From: Eubacteriales Family XIII. Incertae Sedis bacterium
GTDB lineage: Bacteria; Bacillota; Clostridia; Peptostreptococcales; Anaerovoracaceae
Direction of reading: 5' to 3'
DNA length: 5,401 bases
NCBI GenBank assembly: GCA_031278255.1
Contig: JAITKU010000284.1
Coordinates: forward strand, 1-5,401
The translations under genes were made by a program, and so were the position numbers. Position 1 is the stretch's first letter, and each line of letters starts with the position of its first letter. Below the pieces are notes generated by a model, which saw nothing but the letters and a program-made list of their open reading frames with translations, was not told the origin of the DNA and ran no database searches. Positions 1 to 5,401 of the stretch are shown piece by piece.

Positions 1-13
1 CCCACTGACGCCT

Positions 14-58
14 ATGTTTTGAGGGGCGGCGGGCAAAGCCCTTGTCCCCTCAAAACAT
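14..58. repeat. 13-bp perfect inverted repeat with inner stem
   Basis: The arm ATGTTTTGAGGGG (14-26) is matched perfectly by CCCCTCAAAACAT (46-58). The 19-base loop contains a second small stem, GGGC (31-34) with GCCC (38-41) around AAA. As RNA or cruciform DNA this would be a long stable hairpin. No T-run follows the 3' arm on either strand, so it does not look like a standard intrinsic terminator. It may be a regulatory leader structure, the end of an upstream transcript, or a dispersed palindromic repeat. The structure is seen directly; the role is unknown. Confidence 0.75.
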
Positions 59-67
59 CCGTTCAAC

Positions 68-96
68 AATTGAAGTGCGCCTTTGGCGCTTCAATT
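68..96 (+). promoter_or_regulatory. Leader hairpin A (alternative fold)
   Basis: AATTGAAG (68-75) pairs with CTTCAATT (89-96), and CGCC (78-81) pairs with GGCG (85-88) around a TTT loop. The 5' arm has a two-base bulge. This gives about 12 pairs in total. Its 3' arm (85-96) overlaps the 5' arm of the stronger hairpin at 87-120, so only one of the two can exist at a time. AATTGAAG occurs again at 111-118, which is why the shared middle arm has two possible partners. Function as a switch is inferred from geometry only. Confidence 0.5.
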
Positions 97-120
97 TTGG
101 ACGGAGCCAAAATTGAAGCG
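87..120 (+). promoter_or_regulatory. Leader hairpin B, 14-bp perfect stem abutting the RBS
   Basis: CGCTTCAATTTTGG (87-100) and CCAAAATTGAAGCG (107-120) are perfect reverse complements around the 6-base loop ACGGAG. The stem ends at position 120, the first base of the GAGG ribosome binding site used by the ATPase gene at 133. When folded it would sit at the edge of the ribosome footprint and could lower translation, whereas hairpin A would break it. There is no following T-run, so it is not a classic terminator. It could also be a copy of a dispersed palindromic element that landed in the leader. Confidence 0.55.
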
Positions 121-123
121 AGG
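120..123 (+). promoter_or_regulatory. Ribosome binding site deciding the ATPase start
   Basis: GAGG lies 9 bases before the ATG at 133. It supports that start over the in-frame TTG at 19, whose extra 38 codons would run through both inverted repeats and resemble no ABC ATPase N-terminus. An out-of-frame ATG at 125 is only one base from this site and is not a credible start. Confidence 0.7.
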
Positions 124-132
124 TATGAAACC

Positions 133-1626
133 ATGTCAACATCTCTGGAATTTCGCGGTATCGGGAAGAGCTACCCGGGCGTACGCGCCCTCGACGACAT
201 CAGCTTTAAGGCCGAGGGCGGCCGGGTACTCGCGCTGCTCGGCGAGAACGGCGCGGGGAAGAGTACCCTGCTCAAGATTTTGAGCGGCGACCAAAGAAGC
301 AGCGAGGGGGAAATCCTGCTCAACGGCGAAAAAATTTCTTTTGCGGACCCGCAGGCGGCGATCGCCGCGGGCGTCAGCGTCATCTATCAGGAGCGGCAAC
401 TCGTTCCCGCCATGACCGTCATGGAAAACATCTTTCCCGACGCCATGCCGGTGAAATTCGGCGGCCTGCTCGACAGACGCAAACTGTATGACGACGCAAA
501 GGCAATCATAGACGTTTTCGGTCTGCCGATCGACCCCGCGGAGCAGGTGGGGCGGCTGAACGTGGCCTATCAGCAGATGGTTGAGATCATGAAAGCCTAC
601 CGCCGCAATTCGGACGTTATCGCCTTTGACGAGCCGACGGCGCCGCTCACGGACACCGAGATCGATATACTCTTCAACATCATCAAAAAACTCAAGGCGG
701 AGGGCAAGACCATCCTCTACGTCTCCCATCGATTGTCCGAAATCTTCAAGACGGCGGATGATATCGTCGTGCTGAAAGACGGGAAGCTCGTCACGCAATT
801 CAAGGTCACGGAAACAAGCGAGACGGAACTGATCCGCGCGATGGTCGGCCGCGACATCGGCGACACCTACGCAAACCTCAGCCGCAATGACGCGTTCGGC
901 GATGTCGTACTCGACGTGAAGAATCTCAAAACGCCCTACGTCCGCGACGTGAGCTTCCGCATAAGAAAAGGCGAGATCGTCGGGCTGGCCGGTCTTGTCG
1001 GCGCGGGACGCACGGAAGTGGCGCGCGCCCTGTTCGGCGCGGACCCCGTGACGGGCGGCGAGATCGTCCTCGACGGCGAGTCCGTATCGTTCAAGTCCCC
1101 GCGCGAGGCCATCAAGCGCGGCGTGGCGCTGTGCCCCGAGGACCGCAAAGAGGAAGGGCTCGTCATGTTCCGTTCCATCAAGGACAACGTCGCGATGCCC
1201 GTGATCAACAAACTCTGCAACCTGGGCTTCCTGAGGCGGAGCGAACTTACGGCGCTCGCCGACAGGGCCGTGAAGAAATACAATCTCAAAACGCCGTCCC
1301 TCGACAAGATCACCTTTGAACTCTCGGGAGGCAACCAGCAGAAAGTCATTCTCGGACGCTGGACGGGCGACAGGCTGAACACAAAGCTGCTCATCCTCGA
1401 CGAGCCGACCAAGGGCATCGACGTCGGAACAAAGGCGGAGTTGTATCAGACGGTCTGCGATCTCGCAAAGGATGGCATCGCGGTGCTGTTCATATCCGGC
1501 GAACTCACGGAGGTTATCAACTTGGCCGACAACATCGTCGTCATGCACAACGGTCGTGTCACGGGTGCCGTATCGCGGCAGGAGGCCACGGAAGAACGTG
1601 TCCTCGCGCTCGCGATGCTCGAATAG
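133..1626 (+). CDS. Sugar/nucleoside-type ABC importer, double ATP-binding protein
   Basis: This is the cytoplasmic ATPase that powers an RbsA/MglA/XylG-class importer. It has 497 residues, the usual length (about 500), with two fused nucleotide-binding domains. Domain 1 has Walker A GENGAGKST (37-45), a signature-like segment LNVAYQQM (142-149), Walker B with DEPTA (about 162-170) and the switch histidine in VSHR (199). Domain 2 has the degenerate Walker A GLVGAGRTE (287-295) typical of this family, a full signature LSGGNQQK (397-404), Walker B LLILDEPTKGID (419-430) and ISGEL in place of the switch histidine. Domain 1 Walker A plus domain 2 signature should make the active ATP site; the other site is degenerate. 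The start is the ATG at 133, set by GAGG at 120-123. Two permease genes follow at once. Substrate cannot be read from this protein; RbsA-like proteins serve sugars, nucleosides and autoinducers. The family call is very secure. Confidence 0.96.
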   Translation: MSTSLEFRGIGKSYPGVRALDDISFKAEGGRVLALLGENGAGKSTLLKILSGDQRSSEGEILLNGEKISFADPQAAIAAGVSVIYQERQLVPAMTVMENIFPDAMPVKFGGLLDRRKLYDDAKAIIDVFGLPIDPAEQVGRLNVAYQQMVEIMKAYRRNSDVIAFDEPTAPLTDTEIDILFNIIKKLKAEGKTILYVSHRLSEIFKTADDIVVLKDGKLVTQFKVTETSETELIRAMVGRDIGDTYANLSRNDAFGDVVLDVKNLKTPYVRDVSFRIRKGEIVGLAGLVGAGRTEVARALFGADPVTGGEIVLDGESVSFKSPREAIKRGVALCPEDRKEEGLVMFRSIKDNVAMPVINKLCNLGFLRRSELTALADRAVKKYNLKTPSLDKITFELSGGNQQKVILGRWTGDRLNTKLLILDEPTKGIDVGTKAELYQTVCDLAKDGIAVLFISGELTEVINLADNIVVMHNGRVTGAVSRQEATEERVLALAMLE

Positions 1627-1636
1627 GAGGCGCGGT

Positions 1637-2650
1637 ATGAAAACAAACGATTTTTACGGCAAATATCTGCGTCCGCTCCTCGAAAACAAGATATTTACGC
1701 TTATTCTGCTGCTCGTCGTGATGGTGCTTGTGTTCACCGTATGGTCGGAGATCATCGGCTACCACTTCTTCAAGGCGACCACTTTCCGGAACATTTTGAA
1801 TTCGGTCGTCGTAACGTCTTTCCTGACGATCGGCGCGGGCTGTCTGCTCATCTCGGGCGAGATCGATCTGTCGCAGTCGGCCGTGGGCGCTTTCGGCGGC
1901 CTTTTGCTCGCCACCGCCGTTTCGGCTTGGAAACTGCCGTGGTTTTTTTCCATACTGCTCACCCTGCTGTTTTGCGCGCTGCTCGGCGCGTTGAACGCGC
2001 TGTTCGTTGACAAATACCGCTTTCATTCCTTTATCGGAACGCTCGCGATGGCGTCCATGGCCAAGGGGCTCATGTACCTCTTCAGCTCCCTCGGCAGCGC
2101 CACCGGGATCGCGGCCAACCTCGCGTTCGCGGACGATGCGCTTGATTACATCGGCATGGGCAAAATCGGCGCCGTACCTTTCGGCGTCTTGCTCATGTTT
2201 CTCTTCTTCCTGATCTACGGCGTACTCATGTCAAGGACGAGCTTCGGCATGAAGGTCATGCTCAAGGGCGGCAATCCCATAGCGGCGCGGCTGGCGGGTA
2301 TCAGCGCCACGGCAATCACCTATATCCTCTTCATCAACAGCGCCGTACTCGGAGGCGTTTCCGGGGTGATCAACGCCGCCCGCGTCGGCCAAGGCTCGCT
2401 CGTGGCGCTGACCACAAACCAGTTTACGGGCATTACGGCCGCGTTCATCGGCGGCATTTCGTTCGGCGGCGGTACGGGCAACATGGGCGGCGCTTTCATC
2501 GGACTCTTGATCTTGAACACCTTCCAGATCGGCATGGGCGTCGTGGGCGTCAACCCGTACTGGGTGAGCGTCTTTACGGGCCTGATCCTGATCGTCGCGC
2601 TCACGATGGATTTCGTTTCGCAGAGAAGCAGGAGGGCGGGTCATGTATAA
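1637..2650 (+). CDS. RbsC-type ABC importer permease (first of pair)
   Basis: This is an inner-membrane channel subunit of the same importer, 337 residues, normal for the family (320-350). Hydrophobic stretches lie near residues 18-36, 54-75, 83-98, 102-125, 130-150, 178-198, 222-248, 265-295 and 308-325. Family hallmarks are CLLISGEIDLSQSAVG (69-84), the ATPase-coupling region GMKVMLKGGNPIAARLAGI (204-222) and the glycine-rich FIGGISFGGGTGNMGG (270-285). The start is set by AGGAGG at 1625-1630, six bases upstream, which overlaps the TAG stop of the ATPase gene and suggests coupled translation. Its 3' end overlaps the next permease gene by 8 bases. It is clearly related to that neighbour, and the two probably pair as a heterodimer, unlike RbsC, which acts as a homodimer. 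Substrate is unknown. Confidence 0.95.
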   Translation: MKTNDFYGKYLRPLLENKIFTLILLLVVMVLVFTVWSEIIGYHFFKATTFRNILNSVVVTSFLTIGAGCLLISGEIDLSQSAVGAFGGLLLATAVSAWKLPWFFSILLTLLFCALLGALNALFVDKYRFHSFIGTLAMASMAKGLMYLFSSLGSATGIAANLAFADDALDYIGMGKIGAVPFGVLLMFLFFLIYGVLMSRTSFGMKVMLKGGNPIAARLAGISATAITYILFINSAVLGGVSGVINAARVGQGSLVALTTNQFTGITAAFIGGISFGGGTGNMGGAFIGLLILNTFQIGMGVVGVNPYWVSVFTGLILIVALTMDFVSQRSRRAGHV

Positions 2651-3668
2651 GGCGTCTGTTTTGGAGCGCTTGCTGCGCGATAGGGCCACCCCCTTGGCGG
2701 CCATACTCATCATCCTCGCGCTGATCACCATGGTGATCAGCAGCGGCGTACTCGACGGCGAACCGGCTTCCGCGCTGTTTACGGCGGGCTTCATGTCCGG
2801 CGGCAACCTGCTCAACGTGTTCTACGATCTTGTGATACAGTGCGTCATGCTCTGCGGTCTGGCCCTCCTGCTCATCAGCGGGAACATCGATCTGTCCGTG
2901 TCGGCGCAGGCCGCCTTGGGGACGATGATCTTCGGCCTGATCTGCCGGGACACGCCGCTGCCTTGGTTTCTCGCATTGCTCATAACCCTCGCGATCGCCG
3001 GCTGTATCGGTTTCTTTCACGCCACGCTCGTGAACAAGCTGCATTTTCCGTCTTTCATCGCCACGATCGGCATGTCGTCGGTATACAACGGTCTGTGCAG
3101 GGTCCTGACGGGGGGCAACAACATCCAGATCAACCGCACCGGCTTTCTGGAGATCGGCAAATCTCATGTATTTGACAAATTTCCCACAACATTCCTGTTT
3201 GCGGTCCTGCTCGTGATCCTGTTCCAGTTCATACTGTCGCGCACGGCTTTCGGTCGCAGCGTCTACATGGCGGGCGGCAATCCGTTCGCCGCGCGTTTGT
3301 CGGGTCTGAACCCGGACCGGATCCGTACGGTACTCTTTGTCAGCAACGGCGTACTCGCCGCCCTCGGCGGTCTGCTGTGGACGGCACAGACGAAGATCGC
3401 AAGCCCGACGGCTTTCCTCCAATCCATGCCCGATATGCGCGTCATTTCGTCGTCGATCCTCGGGGGCGTGTCCTTCTTCGGCGGCGCGGGCAATCTCGGC
3501 GGGCCTTTTGTCGCGCTCTTGCTTCTGAATATATTCGAGAATATGCTGGCCATCCTGAACGTGCAATCCTACTGGAGTATCTTCATGCAGGGCTTTTTGC
3601 TCGCCTTTGCGCTCATCATCGATTACATCAGCACGGAACGCAAAAAACGCAAGCTGCTCAGGATATGA
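2643..3668 (+). CDS. RbsC-type ABC importer permease (second of pair)
   Basis: This is the second inner-membrane permease, 341 residues, paralogous to the one before it. Shared landmarks are LLLISGNIDLSVSAQ (75-89), the coupling segment YMAGGNPFAARLSGL (208-222) and ILGGVSFFGGAGNLGG (272-287). Hydrophobic stretches lie near residues 16-36, 63-80, 86-102, 106-130, 136-152, 182-199, 228-247, 268-298 and 311-328. The C-terminus is basic (KKRKLLR), consistent with a cytoplasmic tail. The ATG at 2643 lies inside the end of the previous gene, in the overlap ATGTATAA, with AGGAGG at 2630-2635, so translation is probably coupled. Compared with the first permease it has a longer loop after the first membrane segment (residues 34-60), which may contact the binding protein or substrate. 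A 22-bp perfect palindrome lies in its early coding region (2720-2741). Confidence 0.95.
   Translation: MYKASVLERLLRDRATPLAAILIILALITMVISSGVLDGEPASALFTAGFMSGGNLLNVFYDLVIQCVMLCGLALLLISGNIDLSVSAQAALGTMIFGLICRDTPLPWFLALLITLAIAGCIGFFHATLVNKLHFPSFIATIGMSSVYNGLCRVLTGGNNIQINRTGFLEIGKSHVFDKFPTTFLFAVLLVILFQFILSRTAFGRSVYMAGGNPFAARLSGLNPDRIRTVLFVSNGVLAALGGLLWTAQTKIASPTAFLQSMPDMRVISSSILGGVSFFGGAGNLGGPFVALLLLNIFENMLAILNVQSYWSIFMQGFLLAFALIIDYISTERKKRKLLRI
2720..2741. repeat. 22-bp perfect palindrome inside permease gene
   Basis: The half-site GCTGATCACCA (2720-2730) is followed directly by its exact reverse complement, with no spacer. It falls in the first membrane segment (codons 27-33, LITMVIS). Perfect dyad symmetry fits a dimeric DNA-binding protein site, but the amino-acid run needs similar codons anyway, so chance remains possible. 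A spacer-free palindrome cannot form a tight RNA hairpin without opening the central bases. Confidence 0.6.
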
Positions 3669-3676
3669 GCCTTGAC

Positions 3677-3706
3677 GGGGGACGGGGCAGGGACGCCCCC
3701 TCCCCC
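3677..3706 (+). terminator. GC-rich stem-loop between transporter and hydroxylase genes
   Basis: GGGGGACGGGGC (3677-3688) pairs with GCCCCCTCCCCC (3695-3706) around the loop AGGGAC, with one C-C mismatch (3683/3700). It begins 8 bases after the permease stop. No T-run follows, so it is not a canonical intrinsic terminator. It could be a weak terminator, an RNA-processing or 3'-end stability structure, or a polarity element separating transporter from enzyme expression. The rest of the gap (3707-3773) shows only the ribosome binding site of the next gene; I see no convincing promoter. Confidence 0.4.
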
Positions 3707-3773
3707 GCTTCGCCGGCCCGCCTGTCTGCGCGTTTTGCGGCGTGAAAAAGTGTGAAAGAAAGGAAATACGCCT

Positions 3774-4265
3774 ATGCCCAAGGAAATACACACCCGCACC
3801 GTTGCGCTTACGCTGAACGGAAAGCCCCGCTCGCTCACCGCGGCCCCGCACTGGACGCTGCAGCGGGCGCTGCGCTTTGCCGCCGGGCTGACGGGGACGA
3901 AACACATGTGCGACAGGGGGGTTTGCGGCTCCTGTACGGTGATTCTGGACGGCCGGGCGGTGCTTTCCTGCCAGACGCTCGCGGTCGAATGCGAGGGCAA
4001 AACCGTGCAGACGGTCGAGGGTATCGCGGCGGAACCGAAATGGCAGCCGCTGATCGACGCCTACTGCCGCCACGACGCCATGCAGTGCGGATACTGCACG
4101 CCGGGCTTCCTCGTTTCGGCAAAAGCCCTGCTGGACAAAAATCCGAATCCGACGGAGGCGGAATGCCGTGAAGCGCTCGCCGGAAACATCTGCATTTGCG
4201 GCACCTACCCGCGCCACGCCGAGGCGATCTTGGATGCGGTACGCGAGATGGCAAAGGAGGCTTAG
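3774..4265 (+). CDS. Molybdenum hydroxylase 2x[2Fe-2S] small subunit
   Basis: This is the iron-sulfur electron-transfer subunit of a xanthine dehydrogenase/CO dehydrogenase-family enzyme. It passes electrons from the molybdenum site toward FAD. It has 163 residues, the usual length (150-170). The N-terminal plant-ferredoxin-like domain carries the first cluster on C46, C51, C54 and C66 (CDRGVCGSC, then C66). The C-terminal helical domain carries the second on C105 and C108 (QCGYCTPG) and C140 and C142 (NICICGTY). All eight ligands are present. The one oddity is I141 between the last two cysteines, where the family often has Arg. There is no signal peptide, so it is cytoplasmic. The ATG at 3774 has AAGGA at 3760-3764, nine bases upstream. 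The large-subunit gene starts 2 bases after the stop, so the two are co-translated partners. Homologues are called CoxS, XdhC, NdhS or HcrC depending on substrate; the sequence does not decide among these. Confidence 0.95.
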   Translation: MPKEIHTRTVALTLNGKPRSLTAAPHWTLQRALRFAAGLTGTKHMCDRGVCGSCTVILDGRAVLSCQTLAVECEGKTVQTVEGIAAEPKWQPLIDAYCRHDAMQCGYCTPGFLVSAKALLDKNPNPTEAECREALAGNICICGTYPRHAEAILDAVREMAKEA

Positions 4266-4267
4266 CG

Positions 4268-5401
4268 ATGGCGGACATCTTGGGAGCAAACGGACAAAGG
4301 GAGGAATTCAGGGTCGTCGGCAAGGCGAACTTGCCGGGCAAACTCAGCCGCGCGCTGGCGACGGGCGTGGCGAAGTTCGGCGCGGACTACATCCTGCCGG
4401 ATATGCTCTGCGCAAAATTCCTGCGCAGCCCCTACGCGAACGCGCGGGTCAAGCGCATAGACGACACAAAGGCGCGCGCCCTCCCGGGCGTGGTGGACAT
4501 ACTCACGTGGGAGGACGAGGATATAAAGAATCTGACCGGCTTTGGGGAGCATTTCGGCCCGCAAAGGCCTTGGCTCGACAATCTGGCGGACCAAGAGGGC
4601 GCGGAGACGGCGCTCATCGTCGTCGCCGAGGACGAGGATATATGCGAAGAGGCCCTGCGCCTGCTCGATATCGAGTGGGAGGTCCTGCCGCACGTCGTCA
4701 ATCTGCTCGCGGGCAGGGCAAAGGACGCGCCCGTGATCCGTCCGCAGGTGCGCGAGGCGCCCACTTTCGGACCGCCGAGCAAGGACGCGCCGAAGAACCC
4801 GCCAAAGCGCGGGAACGTCGCCTATTCCAACCTCGCCGCGGGCGACATCGAGTCCGGATTCAGGGAGGCGGATCACATCATCGAATACGATCTGTACATG
4901 CCGGCTTTCGCCTCCCATATGCCCAACCCCTCAGGCTCCGCTGCTTGGTGGTTCGACGATCCCTACCACGGCGAGGGCGGAAAGAGCCTGCACATAGAGG
5001 GCGCCGTGCGGGAACGGAACGCGATTGCGGCCATGTACGGCCTGCCGCAGGAAAAGACGGTGCAGGAGGGGCTGTTTATGGGCGGCAAATACTGCGACTG
5101 GGGCCTGCGCAAATCGCAGGAGATCACGCCCCTGCTCGCCAAGCGGACGGGCCGCCCCGTGCGCTGCGTGAACACCCGCGAGGAAAGCTTCGACCAGATC
5201 ATGATGCAGCGCTATATGCATCTCAGGGTCGGATTCAAAAGCGACGGCTTGATTACGGCGATCGACGATTTTTCGATCGCGGACGGCGGCGTGTGGGGCT
5301 CCTCCGGCTTCGGCAACGTCGGGGACCTGACGCAGGGTCCTTTCAACACGGTCAAATGCCCGAACATCTCCCAGCGTATGGAGATCGTGGACTCGAACCG
5401 G
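4268..5401 (+). CDS. Molybdopterin-binding large subunit of molybdenum hydroxylase (3'-truncated by window)
   Basis: This is the catalytic subunit of the xanthine dehydrogenase/CoxL family, open to the window edge. 378 residues are visible of a usual 700-800. The ATG at 4268 follows AGGAGG (4255-4260) by seven bases. The aldehyde oxidase/xanthine dehydrogenase a/b hammerhead domain spans roughly residues 17-145, with FLRSPYANARVKRID (51-65) and EEALRLLDIEWEVLP (127-141). The first molybdopterin-binding domain begins near AGDIESGFREADHIIEYDL (191-209) and includes AKRTGRPVRCVNTREESF (291-308). Several signatures are altered. The glycine loop usually read as GGGFGGK is GLFMGGK (268-274), followed by Y275 rather than the Glu that xanthine dehydrogenases use for substrate. 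The usual Thr/Ser-Gln before the helix is EGAV (244-247). The usual His-x-x-x-Glu-Pro is HMPNP (217-221). The window ends just before the usual active-site GxxRG-type loop. Family is secure; substrate is unknown and probably not plain xanthine. Confidence 0.92.
   Translation, partial: MADILGANGQREEFRVVGKANLPGKLSRALATGVAKFGADYILPDMLCAKFLRSPYANARVKRIDDTKARALPGVVDILTWEDEDIKNLTGFGEHFGPQRPWLDNLADQEGAETALIVVAEDEDICEEALRLLDIEWEVLPHVVNLLAGRAKDAPVIRPQVREAPTFGPPSKDAPKNPPKRGNVAYSNLAAGDIESGFREADHIIEYDLYMPAFASHMPNPSGSAAWWFDDPYHGEGGKSLHIEGAVRERNAIAAMYGLPQEKTVQEGLFMGGKYCDWGLRKSQEITPLLAKRTGRPVRCVNTREESFDQIMMQRYMHLRVGFKSDGLITAIDDFSIADGGVWGSSGFGNVGDLTQGPFNTVKCPNISQRMEIVDSNR

Noticed and set aside
42..70. Possible sigma-70 promoter, TTGTCC (42-47) and AACAAT (65-70) with 17-base spacing
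   Set aside because: Each box matches only 4 of 6 consensus bases and the first lies in the inverted repeat; too weak to call.
19..132. N-terminal extension of the ATPase from an in-frame TTG at 19
   Set aside because: The extra 38 codons are made of the two inverted repeats, have no homology-like pattern, and the ATG at 133 has its own ribosome binding site and gives the family's normal length.
136..1548. Long open frame (about 470 codons) on the minus strand opposite the ATPase gene
   Set aside because: The plus strand here encodes an unmistakable ABC ATPase. The minus frame has no recognisable domain, and GC-rich third positions readily keep such antisense frames open.
3672..3677. TTGACG, resembling a -35 box, in the gap before the hydroxylase genes
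   Set aside because: The position expected for a -10 box is a run of C inside the GC stem; no promoter can be supported.
2601..4289. Very long open frame (about 560 codons) on the minus strand across the second permease, the gap and the small subunit
   Set aside because: It covers two confidently identified plus-strand genes. Its product is rich in Arg, Gln and His without membrane segments or motifs. It looks like a compositional shadow.
4268..5401. Calling the hydroxylase a CO dehydrogenase or xanthine dehydrogenase by name
   Set aside because: The Glu following the glycine loop in xanthine dehydrogenase is missing, and the loop that carries the copper-binding Cys in CoxL lies beyond the window, so neither substrate can be assigned.

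Overview
The window is GC-rich bacterial DNA with tightly packed genes, all on the + strand, and strong AGGAGG-type ribosome binding sites. The style and protein families would fit an anaerobic Firmicutes-type (Clostridia-like) bacterium. That placement is an inference from gene style only; no taxonomic marker is present.

Positions 1-132 hold no gene I can support. They contain two strong inverted repeats: a 13-bp one (14-58) and a 14-bp one (87-120). A further hairpin (68-96) shares an arm with the second, so the two cannot form together. The last stem ends directly against the ribosome binding site of the first gene.

Positions 133-3668 encode three parts of an ABC importer of the ribose/galactose/xylose class (RbsA/MglA/XylG plus RbsC-type permeases). 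These are one tandem double ATPase (133-1626) and two paralogous but distinct membrane permeases (1637-2650 and 2643-3668). Spacing is 10 bp and then an 8-bp overlap, so they almost certainly form one translationally linked unit. The solute-binding protein such a transporter needs is not in the window and probably lies upstream.

Positions 3669-3773 are a 105-bp gap with a very GC-rich stem-loop. After it come two subunits of a molybdenum hydroxylase of the xanthine dehydrogenase / CO dehydrogenase family: the 2x[2Fe-2S] small subunit (3774-4265, complete) and the molybdopterin-binding large subunit (4268 to the window end, cut at residue 378 of an expected 700-800). The FAD subunit is not seen.

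The likely theme is import of a small organic compound, such as a nucleoside, sugar-like molecule or N-heterocycle, and its hydroxylation by a molybdenum enzyme. The substrate is unknown. The most notable point is that the small subunit is textbook while the large subunit departs from the family at several signature positions around the active site. It should therefore not simply be called xanthine dehydrogenase.
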